Below, piece by piece: positions 34,984-44,153 of a stretch of DNA of 64,000 bases. The position numbers and the translations under genes are program-made. This DNA is from Sulfuricurvum sp. Lineage in GTDB: Bacteria > Campylobacterota > Campylobacteria > Campylobacterales > Sulfurimonadaceae. Each line of letters opens with the position of its first letter. Position 1 is the first letter of the stretch. The notes beneath the pieces are model-generated. The model did no database searches and was not told where the DNA came from. It saw only the letters and a list, made by a program, of their open reading frames with translations. The stretch covers positions 1 to 64,000 of the forward strand of contig JAQULP010000007.1 of NCBI GenBank assembly GCA_028718525.1, in the 5' to 3' direction.

Positions 34984-35238
34984 ATGGCGCAAAAGTTACA
35001 TCAGCCCATTCGCATGTGCGTAGTTTGTCGTGAACGTTTTGCGCAATCTGCACTTTTGCGACTTCAATGTCGGCAGGGGTTATTGGAACCCTACAATGAT
35101 CTTGGGAGAAGTTTTTATTTGTGTTCAACATGTTTCGAACACAAGAAAACTCCGGGTCAACTTGCCCGTCAATGTAAAAACGGCGCAACGGTAGAGCTAA
35201 TGAATCGGTTAAAGGAGATCATCGTTAATGATGGATAA
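34984..35238 (+). CDS. YlxR/DUF448 family RNA-binding protein
   Basis: This 84-residue protein starts with [22 protein letters not shown] and later has [11 protein letters not shown], two cysteine pairs that could bind zinc. YlxR proteins sit before infB in most bacteria and have been linked to RNA binding and RNase P. It overlaps infB by 11 bases. The QARQ-type RNA-binding groove residues cannot be judged by eye. Confidence 0.9.
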   Translation: MAQKLHQPIRMCVVCRERFAQSALLRLQCRQGLLEPYNDLGRSFYLCSTCFEHKKTPGQLARQCKNGATVELMNRLKEIIVNDG

Positions 35239-37771
35239 AGTTAGAGTTCATGAAATTGCCAAAGAGCTTGGTATTAATTCAAAAGAGGTAGTGGATAAAG
35301 CAGCCGCAATGGGGCTCAATGTGAAAACTGCCTCGAGTTCGGTTTCAATCGAAGAAGCTGAGCAAATCATGAACTACATCATGAGTGGAGCAAGTACTGA
35401 GACTCACGCGTCTAAACCTTCGCCTAAAACGGCGGCAGTTGAGCAGACACCGGTAGTATCGACACCATCGGTTGAAAAAACGGCTATCGAAACACCTATA
35501 GTGAAGACAGAAGAAGTAAGCGCAGAAACCGCTGTGGACGCAACGGCGGAAATTGAGGCACCGAAGCGCTCCGGATTGAAAATTGTCAAGAAAAAACGTC
35601 CGGTTGAAGAAGAAATTGTCGTTCCGGTCCGTCAAGAAAGTGTATCGGTATCCAGTTACGGTAAATTGAGTGAACAGGCACAGCGTGAGCTGGAAGCAAA
35701 AAAAGCGAAAAAATCGCAAAGCAATAACACTCCGGTGCAGAAAAAAGAGCAAGGGGTCCGTCTCGATATTTTCGGCGGAGGGATCTCTGACATCTCCATG
35801 GATTATGAAGACGATCAAATCGTATTGATGGACTTTAACGATTTAAGTGCGAAAATCGAGGCGGAAGAGGAAGTTAAGCCGAAAGAGAAAAAACCGATCG
35901 GACGAAATGCGGGCAAAAAACAGGGTGGGAATAAAAACAAACCTCGCCAGGTTTCTCGTGAAGCCCGAAAAAAATATACCCGTGATACAAAAGAAGAGGA
36001 AGCTATTACCCATGTAGAGATTCCTGAAGATATCCGTGTCTATGAATTTGCGGACAAGGTACGCCAGCCGCTTTCGGAAGTGATCAAAATCCTGTTCAAC
36101 CTCGGAATGATGGTTACTAAAAATGATTTCCTCGGAAAAGACGAAATTGAAATTTTGGCAAGTGAATTCGGTGTAGAAGTAACTACCATCGATCCGAAAG
36201 ATGCGTTCAATTATGAAGATACGTATGAAGAGGGTGAAGAGGACAGTGCGGATCTTGAAGAACGGCCTCCGGTTATTACGATTATGGGGCACGTTGACCA
36301 CGGTAAAACCTCTTTGCTTGATGCGATCCGTAATGCGAAAGTGGCTCATGGCGAAGCTGGGGGAATCACTCAGCATATCGGTGCTTATTCGGTAGAACAA
36401 AAAGGAAAATTGATCACCTTCTTGGATACTCCGGGACACGAAGCGTTTAGCTCTATGCGTGCCCGCGGTGCGCAAATTACCGATATTATCGTTATCGTTG
36501 TCGCAGCGGATGACGGAGTTAAGCCGCAAACACGCGAGTCGGTCAAGCATGCGCAGGAGGCAAAAGTTCCGGTTATCGTTGCCATCAATAAAATGGACAA
36601 ACCGGGAGCCAATCCTGATATGGTCAAAGCACAAATGGCAGAACTCGGGCTAAATCCGTCAGATTGGGGCGGAGATGTCGAGTTCGTAGGTGTTTCGGCA
36701 AAAGCGATGACCGGTATCGACGATTTGCTTGAAGCCATTTTGCTTCAAGCGGAAATCATGGAATTAAAAGCGAATGCAAACAACATGGCGAAAGCGGTTG
36801 TTGTAGAAAGTACTTTGGAAAAAGGGCGCGGGCCGGTCGCAACGGTTATCGTTCAAAACGGTACGCTAAAAATCGGGGATAACATCGTCTGCGGCAGTGC
36901 TTATGGACGGGTTCGTGCATTAATCAATGACCGCAAAGCGCAGCTTCAAAAAATCGGGCCGAGTGAGACAGCGGTGGTTGTGGGTCTCAGTGACGTTCCT
37001 CCATCCGGTGAGATTCTTATGGTTATGGAAAGCGATAAAGAAGCGCGTGAATTTGCTCAAAAACGATACGAATACGATCGTCACCGCGAGTTGTCGCACA
37101 GTACGAAAACGACCTTGGATGAGCTGACCTCGCTGATCGAAGAGGGACGTCTGAAAGCTCTTAAAGTCGTACTTAAAACCGACGTTCACGGCTCCTTGGA
37201 AGCGATTAAATCGGCTCTTAGCGAGTTGAGAAACGAAGAGGTAAAAGTTGAAGTTATCTCCAGCGGTGTCGGCGGAATTACGGAAAATGACGTCGCATTG
37301 GTGAATAACAGTGAAAACTGCGCGTTAATCGGCTTTAACGTCCGCCCTACCGGAAACGTGAATGCCCTGGCTAAACAAATGGGGATTAAAATCCAAACCT
37401 ATTCGATCATTTATCAATTGATCGATGATGTTACCGCAATGTTGACCGGCATGATGGCTCCGCAATTCCGTGAAGAAAATACGGGACAAGCCGAAGTACG
37501 TGACACATTCCCAATGCCGAAAGGCGGCGGTACGATTGCCGGGTGTGTCGTCGTTGACGGTAAATTGGTGCGCGGCGGAATGGTCCGTGTCATCCGTAAC
37601 GGTATCGTTATTCATGAAGGGGACCTCACATCACTCAGACGTTTCAAAGATGATGTTAAAGAGGTTACCAAAGGGTTTGACTGTGGTGTCGTCCTTAACG
37701 GATATACCGATGTTAAAGTGGGCGACGTTATCGAAACCTTTAGTAAAATCGAGAAAAAAGTATCCCTGTGA
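35228..37771 (+). CDS. infB: Translation initiation factor IF-2
   Basis: IF-2 brings initiator tRNA to the ribosome. The order is an N-terminal [21 protein letters not shown] domain, a low-complexity acidic/basic linker (about 60-270), a second N domain near 270-330, and the GTPase with [14 protein letters not shown] (about 353), DTPGHEAF and NKMDKPG, followed by domains II-IV. At 847 residues it is normal for the group. AAAGGAG precedes the ATG pair at 35228/35231. It overlaps ylxR and rbfA. Confidence 0.97.
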   Translation: MMDKVRVHEIAKELGINSKEVVDKAAAMGLNVKTASSSVSIEEAEQIMNYIMSGASTETHASKPSPKTAAVEQTPVVSTPSVEKTAIETPIVKTEEVSAETAVDATAEIEAPKRSGLKIVKKKRPVEEEIVVPVRQESVSVSSYGKLSEQAQRELEAKKAKKSQSNNTPVQKKEQGVRLDIFGGGISDISMDYEDDQIVLMDFNDLSAKIEAEEEVKPKEKKPIGRNAGKKQGGNKNKPRQVSREARKKYTRDTKEEEAITHVEIPEDIRVYEFADKVRQPLSEVIKILFNLGMMVTKNDFLGKDEIEILASEFGVEVTTIDPKDAFNYEDTYEEGEEDSADLEERPPVITIMGHVDHGKTSLLDAIRNAKVAHGEAGGITQHIGAYSVEQKGKLITFLDTPGHEAFSSMRARGAQITDIIVIVVAADDGVKPQTRESVKHAQEAKVPVIVAINKMDKPGANPDMVKAQMAELGLNPSDWGGDVEFVGVSAKAMTGIDDLLEAILLQAEIMELKANANNMAKAVVVESTLEKGRGPVATVIVQNGTLKIGDNIVCGSAYGRVRALINDRKAQLQKIGPSETAVVVGLSDVPPSGEILMVMESDKEAREFAQKRYEYDRHRELSHSTKTTLDELTSLIEEGRLKALKVVLKTDVHGSLEAIKSALSELRNEEVKVEVISSGVGGITENDVALVNNSENCALIGFNVRPTGNVNALAKQMGIKIQTYSIIYQLIDDVTAMLTGMMAPQFREENTGQAEVRDTFPMPKGGGTIAGCVVVDGKLVRGGMVRVIRNGIVIHEGDLTSLRRFKDDVKEVTKGFDCGVVLNGYTDVKVGDVIETFSKIEKKVSL

Positions 37772-38133
37772 CGCCGGCTCAAATCAAAATAAAACGGACG
37801 GAGTCTATTCTCAAAGAATTGATTCCCGAAGCGATTTCTCAACTTTCCGATGCGCGTGTGCGTGAAGTGGACGTCATTGATGTTCATTGCTCCCGCGGAC
37901 GCAGCGATGCAAAAGTCTATCTTGATCCGCACGATTATTCCCCTCAAGAGCAGGCGGCATTTTTAAAGCTTCTTGAAAAAGCACGTCCGATTATTGAAGA
38001 GCATTGTATGAAAGATCAAGGTTGGTTCCGTAGTCCGCGGTTGGCGTTCGTTTTTGACGATACCTTAAAACGAAGTCAAAATATAGAGGCGTTATTCGCC
38101 AAAATTGCGAAGGAGAAAAAAGATGAGTCTTGA
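37768..38133 (+). CDS. rbfA: Ribosome-binding factor A
   Basis: RbfA helps mature the 30S subunit by binding near 16S helix 1. The 121-residue protein has the KH-like pattern [27 protein letters not shown], a DAKVYLDP strand and a C-terminal helix with [22 protein letters not shown]. Its start is a GTG overlapping the infB stop by four bases. It ends 11 bases inside rimP. The gene order infB-rbfA-rimP is conserved. Confidence 0.93.
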   Translation: MTPAQIKIKRTESILKELIPEAISQLSDARVREVDVIDVHCSRGRSDAKVYLDPHDYSPQEQAAFLKLLEKARPIIEEHCMKDQGWFRSPRLAFVFDDTLKRSQNIEALFAKIAKEKKDES

Positions 38134-38554
38134 TACCGATATCAAAAAAATGGTCGAATCGATCGGCTTGTCGCTCTACGATGCCGCTGTCCTCAACGAA
38201 AACGAAAATACCATTTTTCGGGTCAGTGTTACGGCACCGGGCGGTGTGACATTGGACAAATGTGTCGAAGCGACCCATTTGATCTCTCCGCTGCTTGACG
38301 TTACACCTCCTGTCGGTGGAGAATACCGGTTGGAAGTGAGTTCACCCGGGATTGAGCGTAAACTCAAAACCTTGGACCATTTTGCCCAATCGGTAGGGGA
38401 AAAAGTCTCTCTCAGCACGATTTCCAAAGAGAAATTCGAAGGGGAAATGGTCGGTGTCGAGAATGATGAAATTATTCTAAAGACCAAAGAAAACGGCGAA
38501 CAAAGAGTCCCTTTCCGTTCAATCAGCAAGGCAAAAACCTACTTCGAGTGGTAA
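38123..38554 (+). CDS. rimP: Ribosome maturation factor RimP
   Basis: RimP is needed for 30S assembly. Key parts are [22 protein letters not shown], the central TLDKCVEATHLISPLLDV and YRLEVSSPGIERKLKT, then an SH3-like C-terminal domain. The ATG at 38123 follows AAGGAG by nine bases; an in-frame start at 38105 lacks such a site. About 143 residues. Its stop overlaps ribD (TAATG). Confidence 0.93.
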   Translation: MSLDTDIKKMVESIGLSLYDAAVLNENENTIFRVSVTAPGGVTLDKCVEATHLISPLLDVTPPVGGEYRLEVSSPGIERKLKTLDHFAQSVGEKVSLSTISKEKFEGEMVGVENDEIILKTKENGEQRVPFRSISKAKTYFEW

Positions 38555-39561
38555 TGAATCCCCTCTACGCTATGTCTCTTGCGCTGAATGCGGCGTGGGA
38601 ATATCAATTGCTCACCTTTCCCAATCCGGCTGTCGGCGCGGTCTGCATCGGCAAATCGGGTGAAATACTCTCAGTCGGTGCCCATAAATATGCCGGCGGT
38701 CCGCATGCCGAAGTGTATGCGTTGCGAGACGCCTATACGGCATTAAGCGGGGACCTATCCATTCAATCGTGCGAAGATTCCCATCAGATTCACGATTACC
38801 TCCGAATACACCATAACAACCTCTTTGATACCGTTACGATGGCCGTTACCCTTGAGCCGTGTGCCCACAGTGGAAAAACCCCCTCATGTGCACTATTAAT
38901 TCGCGATCTTGGAATTAAGCTCCTGTATATCAGCATCAGGGATCCGAATCCGAATGCAGCGGGCGGAGCCGATATTTTACAAGGATCAGGGGTAGAATGC
39001 AGATTCGGCATTATGGAAGAAGAGGGGAAACAACTGTTAGAGCCGTTTATCAAATGGCAAAACAGTCCGTTTGTCTTTTTCAAATGGGCCCAGCGTCTTG
39101 ACGGGACCGTTGACAACGGCATAATCACCTCTACCGCATCGCGTACCCATGTACATGCCCTCAGAAACCGGTGCGACTTGATTGTAATCGGAGGAAACAC
39201 CGTTCGTACGGACAGGCCGGTATTGGATGCGCGTTTAGTCAGCGGTAAAGCCCCCGATGTTTTGATATACACCCATGATGAGGATCTTGATCGAAGTATC
39301 CCCCTGTTTAATGTACCGGATCGGAATGTGTATATCGAATCATCCCTGGAAAGAATCGGTAACTACGCTTTGGTGATGATCGAAGGGGGGGCGGCGATGT
39401 TGGAAGCGACGAAGGGATTGACCGATTGGTATTTGAGTTACATCGCACCGAGGGTCGGCGGAGGTACCCGTTCTCTCGGAACCGTTACAGAGGAATTTGA
39501 GGTACTCCACGCTAAAATAGAGGGAGATATTCTCCTGTGGATGAAAAAAAATATAAAGTGA
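38554..39561 (+). CDS. ribD: Bifunctional riboflavin biosynthesis protein RibD
   Basis: RibD deaminates and reduces the pyrimidine intermediate of riboflavin synthesis. The deaminase zinc site is HAEVYAL (H51, E53) with EPCAHSGKTPSC (C103, C112); the gap between them is longer than usual because of an insertion at about 65-92 (QSCEDSHQIHDYLRIHHNNL). The C-terminal reductase half includes HALRNRCDLIVIGGNTVRTD and MIEGGAAMLEA. About 335 residues. I use the ATG at 38554 that shares a base with the rimP stop; a GTG at 38548 is also possible. Confidence 0.92.
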   Translation: MNPLYAMSLALNAAWEYQLLTFPNPAVGAVCIGKSGEILSVGAHKYAGGPHAEVYALRDAYTALSGDLSIQSCEDSHQIHDYLRIHHNNLFDTVTMAVTLEPCAHSGKTPSCALLIRDLGIKLLYISIRDPNPNAAGGADILQGSGVECRFGIMEEEGKQLLEPFIKWQNSPFVFFKWAQRLDGTVDNGIITSTASRTHVHALRNRCDLIVIGGNTVRTDRPVLDARLVSGKAPDVLIYTHDEDLDRSIPLFNVPDRNVYIESSLERIGNYALVMIEGGAAMLEATKGLTDWYLSYIAPRVGGGTRSLGTVTEEFEVLHAKIEGDILLWMKKNIK

Positions 39562-39568
39562 TTGACGG

Positions 39569-40279
39569 ATGACCAAACAAGAAAAAATTGTATCGATGTT
39601 TAATGATATTGCCCCTACGTATGATAGAGCTAACCGCGTACTCAGTATGGGTGTCGATACCTTTTGGCGCCGTAAGGCTTGTGATTTGGCATTTGGTTAT
39701 TGCTCTTCGAAAAATATTGATTCAATTGTTGACGTGGCATGCGGTACGGGGGATATGATGGGATATTGGAACCGTCGCGCCCAAAAAGCCGGCATCAGCG
39801 TCAATGAAATTGTCGGCGTCGATCCTTCCGAGGGGATGGTCGGCGTAGGACGGGAAAAATTTCCGCAGATGTCCTTTCATATCGCTCCGGCAACGGCACT
39901 TCCGAGAGAAGATCATTCGGCGGATATTATCAGTATCTCCTACGGCATCCGTAATGTGGTGGAACGTCAGGCCGGATTGCGTGAATTTAACCGTGTCCTG
40001 AAACCGGGCGGACTGGTGGTAATCCTGGAGTTTATGAAGAATGAAAATCCCTCAACACTCGGTAAAGTACGTGACTGGTACATGAACAATGTCCTTCCCC
40101 GTATCGGCGGATTGATCTCCAATAACTACGAAGCTTATCGCTATCTTCCGGATTCGATAGAAGGATTTTTAACGGTGGCTAAGATGAAAGCCGAACTCGA
40201 AGAAGCCGGATTTGAGATGCTTTACAGTAAAAGTTTTTCCATGGATATTTCAACCCTGATGATCGCCCGTAAACTATGA
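39569..40279 (+). CDS. ubiE: Demethylmenaquinone (UbiE/MenG) C-methyltransferase
   Basis: The enzyme methylates demethylmenaquinone with SAM, the last step of menaquinone synthesis. Motifs are MFNDIAPTYDRANRVLSMGVD, VDVACGTGDM (SAM binding), VGVDPSEGMV, ISISYGIRNVVERQ and ILEFMKNENPSTLG. At 236 residues it is complete. In this organism menaquinone probably arises by the futalosine route (see the hydrolase at 45609-46820), so the substrate should be demethylmenaquinone. A short ORF overlaps its stop by four bases. Confidence 0.93.
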   Translation: MTKQEKIVSMFNDIAPTYDRANRVLSMGVDTFWRRKACDLAFGYCSSKNIDSIVDVACGTGDMMGYWNRRAQKAGISVNEIVGVDPSEGMVGVGREKFPQMSFHIAPATALPREDHSADIISISYGIRNVVERQAGLREFNRVLKPGGLVVILEFMKNENPSTLGKVRDWYMNNVLPRIGGLISNNYEAYRYLPDSIEGFLTVAKMKAELEEAGFEMLYSKSFSMDISTLMIARKL

Positions 40280-40368
40280 ATCAACACATGAAGCTGTACC
40301 GCGTGTTGTGCCAAAGCGAATACTATCTCCGCACACTGATGAAGAGATCGTCAGGATTGCGTGTATAA
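40276..40368 (+). CDS. Possible 30-residue coupling peptide between ubiE and xseA
   Basis: An ATG overlapping the ubiE stop (ATGA) opens 30 codons that end in TAA two bases before the xseA ATG at 40371. The tiling on both sides, and the lack of a good ribosome-binding site for xseA, suggest the short ORF may carry ribosomes from ubiE to xseA. The product would be basic (MNQHMKLYRVL at the start). The xseA frame is also open across this stretch (GTG at 40308), so an N-terminal extension of XseA is the alternative. Confidence 0.3.
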   Translation: MNQHMKLYRVLCQSEYYLRTLMKRSSGLRV

Positions 40369-40370
40369 GC

Positions 40371-41627
40371 ATGGCTACTACCCTCAGCGTCTCCACATTA
40401 AACGAACAGATTAAGACGCTTCTGGAGACCACGTTTGAATTTGTAAGCGTAGAGGGGGAACTCTCCCGCGTGACCAAGCACGGCAGCGGCCACATCTATT
40501 TCACCCTTAAAGATAGTGAGTCGACCATTAAATGCGTTATGTTCAAGGGGAATGCCGCACGGTTGAAGTTTTCTCTCGAAGAGGGGGCGCATATCATTTT
40601 GCACGGGGCACTCTCTCTCTACAAACCGCGCGGCGAATATCAGATCAATGCGTTTAGTGCCGAACCCTACGGAGCGGGGGCTTTGGCGGTAGCGTTCGAG
40701 CAGCTGAAACAAAAATTGGAAGTAAAAGGGTATTTTGACCCATCACGTAAGAAACCTTTTCCGAAATTCCCCCAAACAATTGTTTTAGTCACCTCTGCAA
40801 CCGGTGCGGCATTGCAGGATATGCAGCGGGTAGCGATGAGCCGTTGGCCGTTGGTCAAGCTCATTGTATTGGATGTATTGGTGCAGGGGACAAGCGCTTC
40901 AGGACAAATAGCCGATGCCCTGCGCTTTGCCGATACGTTAAACGCCTCTGCGGTGGTTGTAGGACGGGGGGGCGGAAGCATCGAGGATTTATGGCCGTTT
41001 AACGAGGAGATCGTCGCCGATGCTATTTTTGCGATGCAGACTCCCGTAATATCGGCAGTAGGACATGAGATCGACTGGGTAATCAGCGATTATGTTTCCG
41101 ATCTGCGTGCTCCGACACCGAGTGCGGCGATGCAGATGCTTCTCCCGGATCAAAACGAGCTCTTCCAAAGCATTGACGAAATTCGCACCAGTGCGTATGG
41201 TATGATCGCTCAGCGGTTGGAGCGTAAACGTGAACAGCTCCTTTCGATGCAGGAAGCGTTTAAACGTCACGGTGTCGAGCACCGTTTGGAAGTTCAGAGG
41301 GAACTGATTTTAGAACTCAGAGAACGTTTGAATCGACAGATGGTACAGCGATTGGAACAGAATCGACGTGATCTTGTTCCGTTGATGGAACGCTTAACCC
41401 TAAGTATCGAGTCGACACTGCGCCAGAAGCAGTTTATGATGACTCAATTAACCGAAGGATTCACTGCCAACCATCCGAAAAATAAAAACAAAAGCGGATT
41501 TGCCCAAATCGCCCGCGAGGGGAAAGTGATCGATTTGGATGAATTAAAAGTAGGGGACCGGTTTGAGGCGATGAACGACCATCGAGCTGTTCGCTCGGAA
41601 GTGGTGGAAATTATTTCAATCTTGTAA
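40371..41627 (+). CDS. xseA: Exodeoxyribonuclease VII large subunit
   Basis: XseA is the catalytic subunit of the single-strand DNA exonuclease ExoVII. The OB domain (about 1-100) shows VEGELSRVTKHGSGHIYFTLKD and IKCVMFKGNA. The nuclease core has VGRGGGSIEDLWPFNEE and ISAVGHEIDWVISDYVSDLRAPTPSAA. A long helical part follows and a C-terminal strand region. I start at the ATG at 40371 (about 418 residues), matching the usual LSVSTLNEQIK beginning. I do not see an xseB gene in the window. Confidence 0.93.
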   Translation: MATTLSVSTLNEQIKTLLETTFEFVSVEGELSRVTKHGSGHIYFTLKDSESTIKCVMFKGNAARLKFSLEEGAHIILHGALSLYKPRGEYQINAFSAEPYGAGALAVAFEQLKQKLEVKGYFDPSRKKPFPKFPQTIVLVTSATGAALQDMQRVAMSRWPLVKLIVLDVLVQGTSASGQIADALRFADTLNASAVVVGRGGGSIEDLWPFNEEIVADAIFAMQTPVISAVGHEIDWVISDYVSDLRAPTPSAAMQMLLPDQNELFQSIDEIRTSAYGMIAQRLERKREQLLSMQEAFKRHGVEHRLEVQRELILELRERLNRQMVQRLEQNRRDLVPLMERLTLSIESTLRQKQFMMTQLTEGFTANHPKNKNKSGFAQIAREGKVIDLDELKVGDRFEAMNDHRAVRSEVVEIISIL

Positions 41628-41646
41628 GATTTTAATGATTGTAACG

Positions 41647-41660
41647 AGAAAAAGTTTTTC
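41647..41660 (+). repeat. Left copy of 14-base near-identical direct repeat
   Basis: AGAAAAAGTTTTTC here and AGAAAAAGTCTTTC at 44015-44028 match at 13 of 14 positions. They bracket exactly the AT-rich two-gene segment. Each also has some self-complementarity (GAAAA/TTTTC), so they could be simple 3'-end hairpins instead. The A/T-rich composition makes chance similarity possible. Confidence 0.35.
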
Positions 41661-41674
41661 AATTGTAGTATTAC

Positions 41675-43732
41675 ATGAAAGGGGAAAAAATTTATAGAAA
41701 AATAATAAATGCACTGTTCGGCTCAAAAACAGATAATTTGAAATGTTCTATACCTTTGATAGATAATGCTAATAAATCAACTTTAGAGCTTGCATCTAGT
41801 AAAAAAGATAATGATGTAAAAACAATTGAAATTTATGATATTGGAATAGTTAAGCAGTTTGGAGAAAAGGATTTTATAACAGAAAGAAAAAAAAATTATG
41901 GATTTATCCAAACTATGTTTTTTAAAGATTTATATTTTCATAAAAAAGATACTCAGGATAAGCATCTTACTAAAAATGATATTGTGATGTTTCAGTATGG
42001 AAAAAATGAAAAAGGTAAAGTTGCAAAAAATGTAATCTTGCTAAAAGACGACCAAATATCTTTTAACAGTACAGTTGATTTAATTAATAAATTTGGTACT
42101 ACCAATACTGATTTTTTCAAAACTACTCAATTTTCAAGTTTATTGCAAACTTTTTTATCAAAAAAATATTTGTCCAACATGGAAGAATACGTATTTCTTA
42201 TGTTACTAAAATACTACTCCAAGAAAGATATTATAAGTATCATTGATGATTATGTATCGATTCATAATAATATCAGTATAAGTATTGCAGATATTTTACT
42301 TGTTAATATAAATAATAATAACTTAGATATATTTTTAAATACACAGAATAAAGAGAGATTTCTCAATAATCCTGAAATTGATAAAAAAGTTAAAAGTCTT
42401 CCTAGCTATGTAAAGCTGAAATATACGAATTTTCTCGAAGCGATTACTCAATGCCAAAATTATAAGCATGTAAATGTGAGTTTTGAACCAAATGAAATTT
42501 ATTCTCAATTAAAACCCATTGATTACGTACTTGCCAAACAATGGATGCAACCAAGTAATAACTATTTGTTTGAATATGCCAAAATGATATCTGCGAGAGG
42601 AGCTGAACTTGCAGCAATAAAATTTTATACAATATTTGACTATAAAGTGATCGATACTGCAATTACACAAATTAATAAGACAAGTAATGATTGGAAGTTA
42701 TTTGATTTACATGTTAATGATATAAAATATATTGATGTTAAAAATTCACGTGGTGTACTTAACGAACAGTTATCTTATTCAGAGCATTGCATCCCAAAAT
42801 TTAAAGAAACTAGGAATGGCAATCAAATAAATATTTTGGGTGTAATTTCTCCTTATTTTCGCTTAGAAAATGAAGAGGAAATACTTACAGATAATTCATT
42901 TCACAGTACAAATAATATTGAAAATATGATTACAATATTAGGAGAAGTTTCTTTAAATGATATTAACACTTACGCATCTCGTTTTAGTCAAAAAAATTTA
43001 GAAGTTAACATAAATACTAAAACCTTTACACCTGATTGGATGCTCGAATATCCAATAGAGTTCTATGAAGAAAGAGATAAATTAAAAGAAAATTTCAAAA
43101 TCAATTTTACTCAATATCCAAAACTAAATGAATATTATATTTTAAATAAAAACCTTATACCGTTTTTTTTAAGTTGTGGAATTGACTTACCTGAAGAATG
43201 GAATGCAAATGAGATTGATAAATTATTAAATAATGAACAATTGCGTTTCTATAATAGATTAAAAGTCCAGGGAAAAGAAAAAATTACTAAACCATTTTTA
43301 TACTTAGCGATACTTACACATTTTACTGAACAATTACAAAAAAATATACCATTGCAATACACACCTACAGACTATTTTTTATTAATTTATAATAATGAAA
43401 AGTTCCAATATCCTCTAGGAATTTATGATCCAACATTGATTATTAAAAAACTGATTCAAACTCTTGAAGCACTCTGGAAAGAAAAAGACAGAATCGATAT
43501 GACGGGATATGTATCATTTAAATATAATGAAAAAGGAATTTTACAAGCAAAAAAAGCTATGTCTAAATCATGGGATACATTAATCGCATATTGCGGTGGA
43601 TTTATTGAGAAGAAAGGTTCATGTGGATTTAAGCCTTTGATTAAAGGTGAGCATGAAACTTGTGAGTATTGTAGAAAAATAATATGTCCTATGTGTAATT
43701 TTTGTAGTCAAAGTTGCGTCAGATTAAGTTAA
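41675..43732 (+). CDS. Cold-shock-domain/PD-(D/E)XK nuclease/cysteine-knuckle fusion protein
   Basis: I do not recognise this 685-residue protein as a named family. Residues 54-125 look like a cold-shock (OB) domain: GIVKQFG, then KNYGFIQ in the RNP1 place, DLYFHKKD in the RNP2 place, and a NDIVMFQ strand followed by GKVAKNVILL. At 308-360 stands a restriction-endonuclease-fold signature: ARGAELAAIKFY (E311), LFDLHV (D344), KYIDVKNSRG (D354, K356), the same spacing as in YraN/Hjc-type nucleases. The last 46 residues hold eight cysteines (C640, C650, C663, C666, C671, C674, C677, C681), probably zinc-binding. The part between 125-300 and 400-630 is unassigned. The gene is far more AT-rich than its neighbours. 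Nucleic-acid binding and cutting is inferred. Confidence 0.6.
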   Translation: MKGEKIYRKIINALFGSKTDNLKCSIPLIDNANKSTLELASSKKDNDVKTIEIYDIGIVKQFGEKDFITERKKNYGFIQTMFFKDLYFHKKDTQDKHLTKNDIVMFQYGKNEKGKVAKNVILLKDDQISFNSTVDLINKFGTTNTDFFKTTQFSSLLQTFLSKKYLSNMEEYVFLMLLKYYSKKDIISIIDDYVSIHNNISISIADILLVNINNNNLDIFLNTQNKERFLNNPEIDKKVKSLPSYVKLKYTNFLEAITQCQNYKHVNVSFEPNEIYSQLKPIDYVLAKQWMQPSNNYLFEYAKMISARGAELAAIKFYTIFDYKVIDTAITQINKTSNDWKLFDLHVNDIKYIDVKNSRGVLNEQLSYSEHCIPKFKETRNGNQINILGVISPYFRLENEEEILTDNSFHSTNNIENMITILGEVSLNDINTYASRFSQKNLEVNINTKTFTPDWMLEYPIEFYEERDKLKENFKINFTQYPKLNEYYILNKNLIPFFLSCGIDLPEEWNANEIDKLLNNEQLRFYNRLKVQGKEKITKPFLYLAILTHFTEQLQKNIPLQYTPTDYFLLIYNNEKFQYPLGIYDPTLIIKKLIQTLEALWKEKDRIDMTGYVSFKYNEKGILQAKKAMSKSWDTLIAYCGGFIEKKGSCGFKPLIKGEHETCEYCRKIICPMCNFCSQSCVRLS

Positions 43733-43780
43733 AAATTTTATTTCCAGTTATTATTTTAATTAAAAAAAAGGATACACACC

Positions 43781-44014
43781 ATGAAATATTCAGCCAAAGT
43801 TATTAGATACGTAATCATCATTATATTATTAAGTGTAATAGGTATACAACAGTATAGAATCTCTGAATTAACAGAAGAAAGTAGGAAAGACAGAAATGAT
43901 GTCCAACAACTGTCCGATAATATTAGAGAAATTGACTCATTATTTGAAAGTAGTGATGATTGGTCAGAAGTACGTGATGAAGTAAATAGTATGAAATCAG
44001 AATTAAGTTATTAA
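43781..44014 (+). CDS. Small membrane-anchored coiled-coil protein
   Basis: This 77-residue protein has one N-terminal membrane segment (about 9-22: RYVIIIILLSVIGI) and an acidic helical tail with heptad-like spacing (about 26-77). It lies 48 bases after the nuclease-like gene, has AAAAAAGG before its ATG and shares the low GC content, so the two probably came together. No family is recognised. Its size and layout recall small membrane effectors or anchors, but this is only suggestive. Confidence 0.55.
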   Translation: MKYSAKVIRYVIIIILLSVIGIQQYRISELTEESRKDRNDVQQLSDNIREIDSLFESSDDWSEVRDEVNSMKSELSY

Positions 44015-44028
44015 AGAAAAAGTCTTTC
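44015..44028 (+). repeat. Right copy of 14-base near-identical direct repeat
   Basis: AGAAAAAGTCTTTC, differing at one position from the copy at 41647-41660. It starts directly after the stop of the small membrane protein gene. It can fold as AGAAA/TCTTTCT-like stem, so a terminator is an alternative. Confidence 0.35.
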
Positions 44029-44118
44029 TATGCTCGCTTCTAACCTCTGGCTCGTTAATGAGGACGTTATGAATAAGGGAAAGGGGTATACGAGTGGAAG
44101 TCCAAAAATAACCATCAT

Positions 44119-44147
44119 TTGACAATAGTGTGTATAGTAAGTATAAT
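44119..44147 (+). promoter_or_regulatory. Perfect sigma70 promoter of hicAB
   Basis: TTGACA at 44119-44124 and TATAAT at 44142-44147, 17 bases apart, match consensus in all 12 positions. Transcription should start at about 44153-44155, on top of the hicA ATG at 44154, so the messenger is probably leaderless. The promoter lies in the 104-base stretch after the small protein gene, which otherwise shows nothing recognised. Confidence 0.85.
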
Positions 44148-44153
44148 GGTCTT

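Noticed and set aside
44130-44153. GTG start for hicA at 44130
   Set aside because: It falls between the -35 and -10 hexamers of a consensus promoter, so it would not be in the messenger.
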